Below, in pieces: positions 32,418 to 43,753 of a stretch of DNA of 64,000 bases. The position numbers were made by a program, and so were the translations under genes. This stretch comes from Cherax quadricarinatus (taxonomy: Eukaryota; Arthropoda; Malacostraca; Decapoda; Parastacidae). The stretch spans positions 47,961,702 through 48,025,701 of the forward strand of contig NC_091300.1 in NCBI RefSeq assembly GCF_038502225.1, read 5' to 3'. Positions within the stretch are counted from its first letter, which is position 1; each line of letters starts with the position of its first letter. The notes beneath the pieces are model-generated. The model had not been told where the DNA came from, did no database searches, and saw only the letters and a program-made list of their open reading frames with translations.

Positions 32418-33211
32418 TTTCTCTTAGGTATTCATCATTTTATTGTACTATAATTTCCCTTTCTTCGCATTATTTTGTAGTTTGTGGTTTGTCTCTGGTG
32501 AGGTACAGTATTAAACGCATTTTTTTTTTGTTTTTTGTTTTTACAGTCAAGGAATTTTCAGTCCACCAGCTTCATTTTATTCTGCCGTTTCTCTACTTTT
32601 AAAACTGCCGTAAAAATCTTGTAGGAATTCCCTTCTATTAACACATGCGGGCTATTTTTATTAAAAAAAATCAAAATTTGTATTTGTTTATAGTTTACAT
32701 GTAATAAAATATTGTGGAACACAAAGAAAGCCACCAGCATACATAAGTATTTCGAACAGATGCAATTCTTATGCTTACAGACTGCTTAAAACTAGACATT
32801 GGTTATGAACAGGTAAATTTTTATGTATTATTACAGGAAATAATTATAATTAAAAAAAAAATTTAGTAGAGGGGTAGCAAAAAATATTACAATTAGCAAA
32901 GTTTATAAAAGTACAATTTTAAGTGTATACTGATATTTTAAATTCATTTAGTATTCTTAAGTTAATTGGGATTTCTTGAGCACTATCAAACTGGTTCTAT
33001 GATTTTAGGCATAGTATAGTGTTGGTATAGTTAAGTCTGGGACATGAGGTGATTTATAATTATAGTCCTAAACTGCTTGGCAGAGAGGGAACCTTTTCCT
33101 GATTTCGGCAATGAAATACTACAGATCTTGTAACCCTTAATGATGAGTTTTGTGCCTTGTGTTGTACCTGTGTGTTCTGTTGTAGCAATCAAAGAGAAGT
33201 TTGAGAGGAGG
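32418..33211. other. AT-rich spacer, nothing recognised
   Basis: Non-coding, with homopolymer runs. No frame, terminal repeat or element motif could be supported. Confidence 0.4.
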
Positions 33212-33600
33212 GTTTATATTCGGCGCGACATATGTACATATATCTCGTGATGAATAGGTAAAACTGGTCAATTAGCTTGAATTCATTTAAAATTAAGCCC
33301 TTTCTAAAATTTTCTCCTATATGATTTCAAGATATTTTTCATGTGTTAATGTAAAAATTAATAATTTTGTACCAAAAGAACCTTAGAAAACTTACCTAAT
33401 GTTATTAAAACAAGCACAATGTAATTTAGCCTAATCCAACTAAATATATTTTAGATAAGTTTATAATAATTTAATAATAAACAAACACAATAAAATATAC
33501 TTTTTTCGTTAGGTTCAGAATGATTTTCGCGAAATTATTGCATACACAAATTTTCGCTTGCCATACTCGGCATGAAGTGTGTTACTATAGCTCCGCAGCA
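33212..33600. repeat. AT-rich dispersed repeat candidate
   Basis: The block starts 'atattcggcgcgacatatgt' and ends 'gccatactcggcatgaag', giving a weak inverted 'tcggc' word near each end. It contains 'cttacctaatgttattaaaa' and 'cgttaggttcagaatgattt'. I recall a similar abundant decapod repeat, but there is only one copy here, so this rests on memory. Confidence 0.35.
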
Positions 33601-34890
33601 TATAACCTATCTAAATGGCTGGTTAAACTGCTAACTCCCATGGTAGGTAAAATCTCAGATGCACATATTAAAAAACGTTGACCTTACTGAAAGACTCCAG
33701 AAATTAAATGTCCCTCTTGACTTTACCCTAGTGAACTTTGACGTCACAGCTCTGTTCACCAAAGTCCCTGTCCCTGACTTGCTAACATACCTTGAAGAGG
33801 AACTAGAAAAATTCCCCATACCCTACCCCACGAAAATAATAATCGAATTGATAAAAGTTTGTGTAACTGATTGTAAATTCGTGTCTCAAAGGAAATACTA
33901 TGCTAAAAACAGGGCATGGTAATGGGAAATCCCCTTAGCCCCTTACTCAGCAATATATGTATGGAATGCTATGAGATTAGACTTCTTAATTAAAGACATT
34001 CTCCCAGATAAAGCTAGTTGGTTCAGAAACGTAGATGATGTTCTTTGCCTAAGGCAAAGAGATCAAAACATTGATGAGTTTCTACCCAGACTCAATGGCT
34101 TACTACCTTCAATTAAGTTCACTACAGAACATGAAACAAACAACACTTTGCCTTTCCTAGATTTTTTAATCCACCAGATTGATAGAAAATTCAAATTTAC
34201 AGTTAATAGGAAGTCCACCAATGTGTCGTCATACATTCACTACTATTCCACTCATGAAACTACGGTAAAAAGGAGTGTGTTCCTCACAATGTCCTTAAGA
34301 ACCTTGAGCATCTGCAGTCCAGAGTACTTAGAGGACGAATTCAGCAAGATATTCAACACAATCACAAAACTGAGATATCCTAAGGATTTTGTAGAGATGG
34401 CACTTCTGTCAGCAAAAAAGTCTTTCTATATGACTGAGTCTAAGGAGATGATGGCTAGGAAAAATGTACTAGTTTTACCATACAATGAGAATCTGGTTTG
34501 CCTATGTGAGGCATTAAAAAAGATCAATATAAACCTTGCTTTCAAAAATACAGGACAGCGAAACAAAGGCTGATTAAAAGCACACCCTCCAACAAAGTTG
34601 TTGGGGTTTACAAGGTTCAATGTACTCACAGTCCTCTCCCATGTATAGGTTAAACAGGTAAACTTCTGGAAACCAAAATAACCCAACATAAATATTCAGT
34701 CAGGACAGGGCAGGAGTCGAAAGCTGTCTTTAACCACGTTAACTCCTGTAATCACCCACCGGATTGGGATACTGCCAAAATGGTACACAAAATCACAGGA
34801 TTGCTCATTATGCCAGGTGGTCTCATGGTGGATTGGTGACACTCGACCCGTTGTCTACGCACCAAAATACCATGCTACGCCAGTTGATGT
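33601..34890 (+). pseudogene. PLE-1: Penelope-like RT and GIY-YIG
   Basis: RT motifs are 'VNFDVTALFTKVPVPDLL' (33740), a damaged 'GNGKSP' region at 33920, 'WFRNVDDVLCL' (34020; the usual Y-V-D-D is N-V-D-D), 'NTLPFLDFLIH' and 'TLSICSPEYLEDEFSKIF'. Downstream, 34600-34760 gives 'GVYKVQC', a damaged Y-G-Q-T-G ('CIG*TGK') and 'QHKYSVRTGQESKAVFNHV', the GIY-YIG endonuclease. Frame changes lie at 33922 and 34573. EN-positive Penelope-like elements prime at chromosome breaks or targets with this nuclease. The 5' part is missing. Confidence 0.8.
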
Positions 34891-35454
34891 ATGGTTATAT
34901 AACGCATTTTCTGTGATTGCACCACACATTGACAAGATTACCTGATTACATAGGTAGTGGGTTAAACTATATTAAGAGTATAAATCTGGATCATAGGAAT
35001 ATTATTGGAATGGTATAGAAGAACCACAAGGCATAATCGATATTGAGAAGAATAGTAGACAATATAAAAGATATGTCTCAGTACCCGTTAGAACATTCGG
35101 GAACAGGACATATAAACGCACAAATAGCACATTCATTTCCTTTCTTTTATTAATTAAATAGGTCAAACAGAATAATAGCAATCCATATATATAACATCCC
35201 CTGAGAAACGTATTTTCTCAAGTCACAGGACCTGTTCTTAACGGTTAGAAAAAGCCTAGAGAGAACTATTATACCTTCTAATTTCATATTTCTTGACTTC
35301 TCAAAACCCTCTTTCCCCACATGGGGGAGATGGGGGATGGTGGGAGTGGTGGGTGTGACGTCGACCCCTGGCCACATTCTAAGAGAGCCAGGAGGAGACG
35401 AAAGGCCCACTCTGCACTATTCTGAAAAAAACTTCCCCTCATGCAACATGCAAC
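34891..35454. other. Unassigned spacer
   Basis: There is AT-rich sequence to 35150, then a more mixed stretch with 'ccccacatgggggagatggg'. The minus frame 35150-35410 has no recognisable domain. No element ends are seen. Confidence 0.35.
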
Positions 35455-35757
35455 ATCCCCCCAATGAAAAGTAGAGGTGTCACTAGCACGTTAATAGACA
35501 ATACAATAAGTGTCAGGGGCCCGAGACTGTTCAACTGCCTCCCAGCATACATAAGGGGGATTACCAACAGACCCCTGGCTTTCTTCAAGCAAGTACTGGA
35601 CAAGCACCTAAAGTCGGTACCTGACCAGCCGGGCTGTGGCTCGTACGTTGGATTGCATGCAGCCAGCAGTAACAGCCTGGTTGATCAGGCTCTGATTCAC
35701 CATGAATCCTGGTCACAGACCGGGCCGCGGGGGCGTTGATCCCCGGAACTCTCTCCA
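35455..35757 (+). mobile_element. LINE-C 3' end copy
   Basis: The frame 35464-35739 reads 'MKSRGVTSTLIDNTISVRG', 'PRLFNCLPAYIRGITNR' and 'DQPGCGSYVGLHAASSN', stops after 'SQTGPRGR', and ends with 'ggaactctctccaggtaatt'. It is a strongly 5'-truncated insertion, over 85 percent similar by eye to 15680-15980. Confidence 0.8.
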
Positions 35758-35864
35758 GGTAATTCCTTCAGTTACAACCTTGCATCATTGCATAGCTTCT
35801 GAAGATGCACTGAGACTTGCGAAAGTTCTTGAGCTAAAGATTTCCACCCCCCTGTGACTTGTCT

Positions 35865-35868
<4 letters not shown>
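35758..35868 (+). mobile_element. Penelope-like tail candidate with hammerhead-like core
   Basis: Bases 35799-35826 read 'ctgaagatgcactgagactt' and 'gcgaaagt'. This has the CUGANGA core word, a 3-bp GCA/UGC stem II and GAAA. No RT is attached and the flanks are a LINE-C end and a TA tract. The Penelope link is by analogy with the other tails here. Confidence 0.4.

Positions 35869-35958
<90 letters not shown>
35866..35958. repeat. (TA)n microsatellite
   Basis: About 46 TA units. Confidence 0.95.
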
Positions 35959-35959
<1 letters not shown>

Positions 35960-35969
35960 TGTATAAAAC

Positions 35970-36860
35970 ATATAGGTAACAGACAGGGAGACCGCTCATC
36001 TCCAGGCTGTGAGGGCACTTCACTCCCGGGACTTCCTCCAAACAGTTCCCATATCGGCATGGGAACGCGCCTTGTTGCCCAAATTCACAAGGAATACACA
36101 TGTATTTGTGGTGAAGCGCAAGCCAACCAATATGGTCTGCGTGGTCTTAACTGTTCCAAAACCAAGGGCTGTTATGCAAGACACAATTAGGTCAACGACA
36201 TCATAAAGAGAACAATTGCTACAGCTGGATGCCCAACCGAGAGGGAACCCCAATCACTAGCAGCCAACAATGCCCACAACCCAGCAAATCGCCCCGATGG
36301 GATCACCATCTATCCTTGGAAGAATGGCAGGCTCTTAGCATGGGACTATATCTGTGTGTCTACACTGGCTGACACCTATATCCATCACAGTGTCGGGCAA
36401 CAGGGAGGAGCTGCTGACCACAGGGAGGAGTACGGACATAAGTACAGGGCAAGTACAGGGACATAAGCCAACAGTATCAATTTGTCCCAGTGGGATCAGA
36501 GATCTTGGAATCATGGGGAAAAAATGCCACACGTATCCTTAAAGAATTGTGTTCCAGACTCATCGACACCACCAGGGACCCAAGGGCAGCCACTTTCATG
36601 TTCCAGCGCCTCAGCGTGGCCATCCAGAGGGAAAATGCTTGCTGCATACTTGGCTCGCTTCCGGCTTCGGAGGAGCTGGAGGAAATTCATAATCTTTAAT
36701 ATATTGTACCATTGTACTCATGCTTGTGTTTTTTTGTAAATGTATTCTGTCTACTAACAGCTCAGGGGAGAACTTTGAGTTTTCCCTGAGGTACGTTTAT
36801 TGTCTTCTTAGGATGAGGGTCCCCAGTCCAGTCATAGAGGAGGTACCTCCCTATATTTAT
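35970..36860 (+). pseudogene. R2-type LINE, C-terminal nuclease end and 3' UTR
   Basis: This is the same family as the ORF at 62450-64000. Blocks include 'VRALHSRDFLQTVPISAWE' (36006), a Cys/His cluster 'YTCICGEAQ' to 'LNCSKTKGCYARHN' (36100-36190), and the nuclease signature 'NRPDGITIYPWKNGRLLAWD' (36288-36350). Here PD and the downstream D are kept. The C-terminus is in another frame, 36490-36699 ('DPRAATFMFQRLSVAIQREN', 'ELEEIHNL' and a stop). The RT is missing by 5' truncation and at least two frameshifts are present. A 3' UTR runs to the TA tract. Confidence 0.7.
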
Positions 36861-36864
36861 ATTT

Positions 36865-36865
<1 letters not shown>

Positions 36866-36938
<73 letters not shown>
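36866..36938. repeat. (TA)n microsatellite
   Basis: About 36 TA units, at the end of the R2-type LINE 3' UTR. Confidence 0.95.
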
Positions 36939-36940
<2 letters not shown>

Positions 36941-37064
36941 GCACAGTAAGAGTGTATATTTCGTATTCTGAGTGAGGTCAAACTCTCAAACTTTTGAAGA
37001 GCGGAGGAGAGTGTTGTCTGGCACATAAATTGATGATCATCTGCACAGGAACTTTTTTTTTTTT

Positions 37065-37560
37065 AGGTTATTAATGGTTTAAGGTGATTAGTCGCAATAG
37101 ATCCCCAAGAATAATTACCATGGGTGAGGAAAGGGTAGATTAGAGAGTGGTATAGTGTAACTAGTGTCTCTTGGAGTACATAGTACCGTATTTTGGAAAG
37201 CATGCCTGCTGTTTTGGGGGCCTTCTTGGCTATTTGTTGGATGTGGGTCTAAAATTTAAGGTGATAGTGTAAAGATCTAAAAAATTGCCCTCAGTTTGTT
37301 TTGTATTGGATAAACCATTGATCAATATTGAATATTTATTTTATAACGCAGTTCCCGAACAGTTTGTAGTAGGTTTTGTCTATATTGAGAGCGAGTTTGC
37401 TTGTTTTCATCCACATAGATATATTCAGCAGCTTGTGGTTAACAGTGTAGCTAAACATGATAAGGTTTGAGTGGAAGAAGACATAGATGCTCCACCTTAT
37501 TGATTCTGTTTACCTTCTTCATCACATTAGATAATATGGATGTCCAGGTTACCATCTAAT
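37065..37560 (-). pseudogene. Jockey-like LINE RT, C-terminal piece
   Basis: The minus strand encodes 'WMKTSKLALNIDKTYYKLFG' (about 37420-37360) and then 'KTAGMLSKIRYYVLQETLV' and 'TLYHSLIYPFLTHGNYSWG' (about 37240-37110). This is the thumb and post-RT region of Jockey-type LINEs. The FADD part upstream is too decayed to see. No RNase H follows. Confidence 0.65.
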
Positions 37561-37611
37561 TTAACACTATTTATCAATACACCTGATTCAGTATTAGGGC
37601 TACAATTAGCA

Positions 37612-37700
37612 TTCATGTGTTTTCGCCCACCATGAGGCAGGCAAAAGCAGCATGGGTTCGAGTCCTTGGCTAGTGCAGTGTTGTTATTGATCAATACCAC
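37612..37700 (+). mobile_element. SINE-4 fragment (tRNA-like)
   Basis: It shares 'catgtgttttcgcccacc' to 'gcatgggttcgagtccttgg' with the copy at 37850-37950. Only the part around the B-box (GGTTCGAGTCC) is present. Confidence 0.65.
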
Positions 37701-37849
37701 TCGTTCGTGGTCACAATAATATAAAATACTGCTCGTTAAACTAGTACACCAAGCAGAGACGAGAATGAAATTAGCCTAGAGTCATCCACACCATCATGTG
37801 TCCTTGGGTAGCGAGTACAACATTCAGTTCTGCTGGATGTGCTACTCTT

Positions 37850-37950
37850 AAGGATCGTATGGTCCAGTGGATAAGGGCGACATGTGTTTTCGCCCACCTT
37901 GAGGCAGGCCAAAGCAGCATGGGTTCGAGTCCTTGGCTATTGAAGTGTTG
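37850..37950 (+). mobile_element. SINE-4 copy with A- and B-boxes
   Basis: 'tggtccagtggataagggcg' (A-box-like) and 'gggttcgagtccttgg' (B-box) are spaced as in a tRNA head with a short extra arm. 'gtgttgttatatat' and a TA tract follow. As a free-standing tRNA it is unlikely: the acceptor stem does not close. Confidence 0.6.
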
Positions 37951-37963
37951 TTATATATATATA

Positions 37964-38030
<67 letters not shown>
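37951..38030. repeat. (TA)n microsatellite
   Basis: TA repeat grown from the SINE-4 tail, with one TATCTATA interruption. Confidence 0.95.
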
Positions 38031-38031
<1 letters not shown>

Positions 38032-38357
38032 CTACAGGCGAAGGCTAAGAATAACAGAGCGGCTAAAAGAGGTCAATATATCTCTAATATGTAGGGAGAC
38101 ACTGATCAGAGAAATAAACATAAAACTAAAGGAATCTTACAGGAGTCAAGAATCGCGGGAAGAACTAAAAGCCATAAATGAAATTGAAAGAAACCCAAAA
38201 TATTTCTTTTCTTATGCCAAATCAAAGTTGAGAACAACATCCAGTATTGGGCCCCTACTTAAACGGGATGGGTCCTACACAGATGACAGCAAGGAAATGA
38301 GTGAGCTACTTACGTATGACTAGGTTTTTAGCGAGCCGCTAACCACACTGAGAGTTG
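38031..38357 (+). pseudogene. LINE-C linker between endonuclease and RT
   Basis: The frame 37796-38323 (its real part starts at about 38035) reads 'INIKLKESYRSQESREELKA', 'NPKYFFSYAKSKLRTTSSIG' and 'LLKRDGSYTDDSKEMSELLT'. This matches the reverse strand at 56280-56480 in the large LINE-C copy. It runs into the assembly gap. Confidence 0.65.
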
Positions 38358-38457
38358 NNNNNNNNNNNNNNNNNNNNNNNNNNNNNNNNNNNNNNNNNNN
38401 NNNNNNNNNNNNNNNNNNNNNNNNNNNNNNNNNNNNNNNNNNNNNNNNNNNNNNNNN
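38358..38457. other. Assembly gap (100 N)
   Basis: Exactly 100 N, so the true size is unknown. The left side is LINE-C and the right side is LINE-D; order and distance across the gap are not established by the sequence. Confidence 0.98.
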
Positions 38458-39716
38458 GTGTTCATTTAATATCACATACCTGCACACCCCTCCCAAGAAG
38501 CTCATTGCTAGTAATCCCTTCCTTATATCACTTGTTAAAGCAACTGCTCAAGAAGAAAATTCTCGCCTAGCTGGATGTAATTAGTTAGCACAAGTTATAT
38601 ACACTGATGGATCTAAACAGGAGTTTTCTGGCAGGGCTGCATCTGCTTTTGTTGCCACCTCCCTAGTTAAGAACGATAATAAATTTGTTGAAATAGGCAT
38701 AAGAATTAACAACTGGGCATCTACACTGCAAAATTAATTGTTTGCAATCTTAATGGCGCTAAAGCTAACTTATGACACTGAGCTTGACTCTACTATCATT
38801 ACTGAAGGCTCTTAACTCATATAATGACTTCAACAACATGCTCATTGGAGAAGCCAGGTGTAGATATGTACAACTGCTATGGATCCCATCACACATTGGA
38901 TTACTCCTTCATGATAAAGTTGATATGTTAGCCAAGAAGAGTACCCAGAAGGTGAATGTAGAATATAACTTTGGTATAACTGTGTCTAGCATTAGGAATA
39001 ATATTAGGAGAGAATTAAATAATGAAAATGATTGTAATAGGAATGCAGTTAGAAGCCTGAGTAGATCTATAACCCACTATGATAACATGAACGTAGATAA
39101 GTATGTTTATGAAGCAACTTCCATTGTGAACAGAATGACTGATGATGTAGTGGCCAGGCTTAGGCTTGGTTACAAGTACTTCTGGCAGTTTGGGAGACAC
39201 AGAGATCATGAAACTAAATGCAAATTATGTGATCAGGCATATGGTCACTGTCTTGAACACTATGTGCTTAATTGTCCAGTTATTTAGGAATACAGAGATA
39301 GACAATATAATAACCTATGTGACATGTCAAGATATCTTATTAATGAAAATAAGATACCAGATATACTAAGCAAATTTTCTAAATTTGCTTGTAATCTGTT
39401 TTTCTTCTGCACGTTTTTCCTAATCGGTATTCCTTTTCCACAATTTATTACCCAGCGTTACTTGATAGCTGTTGTTCTTAAGATTCATCATATCAAAGTC
39501 TAATTAAATATTTCAACACTCATTAGTATCCCTTCCTAAATGCCAACTTCTAACCCCAGTTTAAAGCTCTGACAACACTCAAGTGAGCTGAGAAAACCCA
39601 CACATGACCTACATAGGTGAACCACATCCCTGGCATACATGTTATTTGTTATAGAAGTAGTCTCTCCACAAGATGGATATGGGGTGCACAATAAACTAGC
39701 CACTTCGGTGGCAAAA
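38458..39716 (+). pseudogene. LINE-D RNase H, C-terminal end and 3' UTR
   Basis: RNase H is seen as 'VIYTDGSKQEFSGRAASAFV' (about 38600), 'LFAILMALKL' (38740, with a stop where the preceding Glu would be), and 'LLWIPSHIGLLLHDKVDMLA' in 38772-39287. All type I RNase H acidic positions can be located except the damaged one. The C-terminal region follows with 'RLRLGYKYFWQFGRHRDHET' and 'CKLCDQAYGHCLEHYVLNC'. The 3' UTR ends at 'gatatggggtgcacaataaa' (39673-39692) and a short tail. The family fits the I/Jockey group with RNase H. Confidence 0.75.
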
Positions 39717-41282
39717 TCTAAAAAAATTTAATCTTGAACCGAACTCCAACCAGTGTACAGTAGTGTAGAAAGTGGCTCAGTGGCTTATGGCTGAGCAGCA
39801 CAAAATGGCAGCAGTTTCCCCACCCCCACATCCGGTCTTGCTTTCCAGCTTTGCCCCACCCCCACCTCACAACCCACACCCTATCAGATGCCCCAATCCT
39901 CCCACTACCCCTTCCGCTGCTCCTTATTCTCGAATCGCCCCAACTCCTAGAATACTTCTTTTTCGAATTTTTCGATTTTTTTTCTCGATTTAGGTAAAGG
40001 TTGCCAGTACAGGTACCCCATGAAATTTCTTTCAAGAACAAATACTTCCACCCCTACTCCAAGGTAGACATAATTTTTCTCGATATTGGTAAGTCATCAA
40101 AAATGATCAATGGTGTTTTGAGTTGCCAGATTTACCCTTTTCCGATTTTCGTTTTTTTTTTCAATTCCTCGGATCATGTTTTACAGGGTTGCCAAATATT
40201 AATTTATTTCTGAATTTTTTAGTTTTACTCACTTTTTGAGAATGCTGCCAAATTTTTTTTCAACATTTTTTGGGAATCTCCACCTCCTCGGATCAAGTTT
40301 TTCCTCGAATGTTTTGTAGTCTCCATTTCCTTGGATTAAGATTTACTCCAAGGTACATTTTCTCAATATCAGTAATACAATAAAAAAATTGGGTCCCTTC
40401 CTATGAGGGTCAGAGGTAAGCTCCCCCACTAATGAGTTATGGTAAATTTTCTCTCCAGGTTGAATCAAGAGAGATGTGACATCACTGTTACTTTCTCTTG
40501 TTAACTTAAGTGAACTAAAAGTGCAGGTTTGATCAAGCCAGGTGGTGTGTGACGTCATGAGTGTCCACCAAGAACATGCGTGCACCCCCTTTCCCTACAC
40601 CGTGTCTCCTGCCCCTCACTTTTACCAATGCACAGTACCATACACCTCACACACCCAACTCCCAGCACCTCACTCCCCCTCACTCATAACCCACAACATT
40701 ACCAACTCTTAAATACAAGTCACAATACACACTAACACACTAATGTACCATGCTGTACAAGTTACCCCAACAACTATACACAATTTTTCGCTAATACAAG
40801 AAAAAAGATACAAGTCACACATTACCCACGTTTATTTTTCACTTGTGTGAGTAATACAACTCACAACATATAACACATTTATCTCAACTCCACATTACCC
40901 ACAAGTCACAATTTTACATATCAAATTAAGATATAGATTTCACTAACACAAGAAAAAAATACAAGACACACACGCAATATCCACTAACATTTTTTTCACT
41001 CACAATAACTACTTACATTTTATTTTTCACTCATAACCCACAATTTACCCTGTTTTTACTAATTCTCCAAAAAGTCACTCCTCCCTGCAGCATCTTAAAT
41101 TTCACTAAAATTCTAATAAAATTCTCTCCTACCCCAGTTCCTTGAATCTACAAAGAGAGATTATTATAATCAGAGGGGAGTGTTATACTCACAACTCATC
41201 ACCCACAAAGGCACAATTTTTTCGATAATGGAGAAAAAAATTTTCTCAAATGTTTAATGACACTAATACACTCACAAGGTAG

Positions 41283-42365
41283 TGCTTACTGAGGCCGACC
41301 ACACCACCTGCATCTCTAGACGGTGGTGCCAAGCAAGGTGTGAGGTCACTCTGTGACCTCACCTTGATCTGTGACTTCACTTTGGGTAGGTTAGATTAGA
41401 GTAGGTGAGGTCACAGATTGACCTCACCTTCTCTAATCTAATCATATACACACACACAAAATACCACTTGTCTCAATCCCCAATTTTTCTCGTTTTCAAT
41501 AATAAGCTATGCTCATCTTTTGTCACAACACTTACAACATATAACCTCTTTTTCGGTAAATACAACAAAAAGATACAAATTTCACTCATAACCCACAAAG
41601 ACACCTCACCCCCCTCTCCCCAACACCTCACCTCTTCATATCCACACACCCATCTCCCTACACCTCAATTCCCCTCATGACAAACCAATACCTAAGAACA
41701 CTCATCTCAAAACCACTAACACACACATTTTATACACATTCCCTTAAAGCATTATAACCAAGATCACCAAAACTAAGATCACTCATCTCAAAACCATTAA
41801 GATCACTCATGTCAAAACCACTAAGATCACTCATGTGAAAACCACTAAGATCACTCATCTCAAAACCACTAAAATCACTCATCTCAAAACCACTAAGATC
41901 ACTCATCTCAGAGCCACTAAGATCACCAGAAACTAAGATCATCAATACCATCTAACCTCCATTTTTATACACATTCCCTCTAAACACTTTAACCAAGAAC
42001 ACTTTTACTAAGATCATTTATGACAAGATCACTAAAACTATGTAGACTTTTACTAAGATTGCATAACATTTGACATCTCTAACTCACCCACCAAATTACA
42101 TTCTCAAACACACTTATATATTTCATTAACTGAAATTACATCTCATCTCAATAAAAAAATATCTAAGATCACATTTTTCATGTTCACCAACTCCATACCA
42201 TATTACCAGTATCTAAGATCACTCTGGACAAGACCACCAAAACTAAGATCACTCATCTCAAATCCGCTAAGGTCACACACATTTTTTATACACATCTCTT
42301 TAGAACACAAAAAACATCACGTTGACCAACTCCATATCACACACACTACCATGTGTGTGATATGA
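41283..42365. other. Spacer of the foldback element
   Basis: It includes short inverted words ('taggttagattagagtaggt' against 'ctctaatctaatc', 41385-41445) and 'gaggtcac' repeats, then the 24-bp tandem array. No coding sequence was found. Confidence 0.6.
41745..41945. repeat. 24-bp tandem array
   Basis: About eight units of 'aaaccactaagatcactcat' plus CTCA or GTCA. The length is a multiple of three, so a minus frame (41730-41951) repeats an eight-residue word (M-S-D-L-S-G-F-E). More diverged units continue to about 42260. Confidence 0.9.
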
Positions 42366-43753
42366 CACTAATACACTCACACACTACCGTGTGTGTGAGT
42401 GTATTAGTATCATAAACATTTGAGAAAAAAATTGTCCTATTATCGAGAAAAATGTGCCTTTGTGGGTTGTGAGTTGTGAGTTATGAATTGTGATTTGTGC
42501 GGTATGGAGAGGATTTTATTAGAATTTTAGTGAAATTAAGGATGATGCTTGGAGGAGTGACTTTTTGATGAATTAGTATAAACGGGGAAAATTGTGGGTT
42601 ATGAGTGGAAAACAAAATGTAAGTAGTTATTGTGAGTGAAAAAATGTTAGTGGATATTGTGTGTGTGTTTTGTATCTTTTTCTTGTATTAGCGAAATCTT
42701 AATTTGTGATATGTAAAATTGTGACTTGTGGGTAATGTGGAGTCGAGATAAATGTGTTATATGTTGTGAGTTGTATTACTTAGACAAGTGAAAAATGAAC
42801 GTGGGTAATGTGTGACTTGTATCTTTTTTCTGGTATTAGCGAAAAATTGTGTATAGTTGTTGGGGTAACTTGTACAGCATGGTGCATTAGTGTGTATTGT
42901 GACTTGTATTTAAGAGTTGGTAATGTTGTGGGTTATGAGTGAGGGGGAGTGAGGTGCTGGGAGATGGGTGTGTGAGGTGTATGGTACTGTGCATTGGTAA
43001 AAGTGAGGTGCAGGAGACACGGTGTAAGGGGGGGGGGGTGCACGCATGTGCTTGGTGGACACTCATGACGTCACACCCCACATAGCTTGATCAAACCTGC
43101 ATTTTTAGTTCATTTAAGTTAACAAGAGAAAGTAATAGTGATGTCGCATCTCTCTTGATTCAGCCTATTGTAACTACAGTATAGGTGAAATTTACCATAC
43201 CCCATAGGGGAGAGCTTACCTCTGACCCTCATAGAGGGGGACCCAGCTTTTTTTATTGTATAACTGATATCGAGAAAATGTAAATATTGATCCGAGGAAA
43301 TGGAGACTACAAAACATTCAAGGAAAAATTTGATCCAGGGAAGTGGAGATCCCCAAAAAGTCGGAAAAAGGTATATCTGATAACTCAAAACACCATTGAT
43401 CTTTTTTGACGGTTATTGAGAAAAATTATGTCTACCTTGGAGCTGGGATAGAAGTACTTATTCTTGAAGAAATTTCAAGAGGTACCCATATGCAAAACCT
43501 TTACTGAAATTGAGAAAAAAAATCGAAAAATTATGAAAAAAAATGTGCAAGGAGTGGGGGCGATCCGAAAATGAGGGGTCACAGCAGAAAGGGTAGTGGG
43601 GAGCTCGGTGCGTGGGACTGGTTGTGGGGCATGGGCTGTGTGGTGGGGTGGGGCAGTGTCAGATTGCAGGACAGGAAGTGGGGGTGGGGGGTTACAACCG
43701 CCATCTTACACCGCTCAGCCATAAGCCCCTGAGCCACTTTCTACACTACTGTA

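Larger units (their letters stand above)
39758..43751. mobile_element. Foldback DNA element, about 4 kb, 1.4-1.5 kb arms
   Basis: The left arm (39758-41282) and right arm (42366-43751) are inverted repeats over nearly their whole length, roughly 75-80 percent by eye. The outer ends are CAGTAGTGTAGAAAGTGGCT. TA flanks both ends (39756-39757 and 43752-43753), which fits a TA target duplication and a CAGT-type terminus as in Tc1/mariner-like elements; this class is inference. The spacer is 41283-42365. There is no transposase frame, so it would need help in trans. Confidence 0.85.

Noticed and set aside
37855..37935. Functional tRNA gene
   Set aside because: A- and B-boxes are present but the acceptor stem does not close, and a second partial copy plus a TA tail fit a SINE.
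38320..38570. Frames containing X runs
   Set aside because: They cross the 100-N gap and carry no real sequence there; the same holds at 61155-61493.
43119..43388. Possible protein frame of 89 codons
   Set aside because: It lies in the right arm of the foldback element and is not preserved in the left arm.
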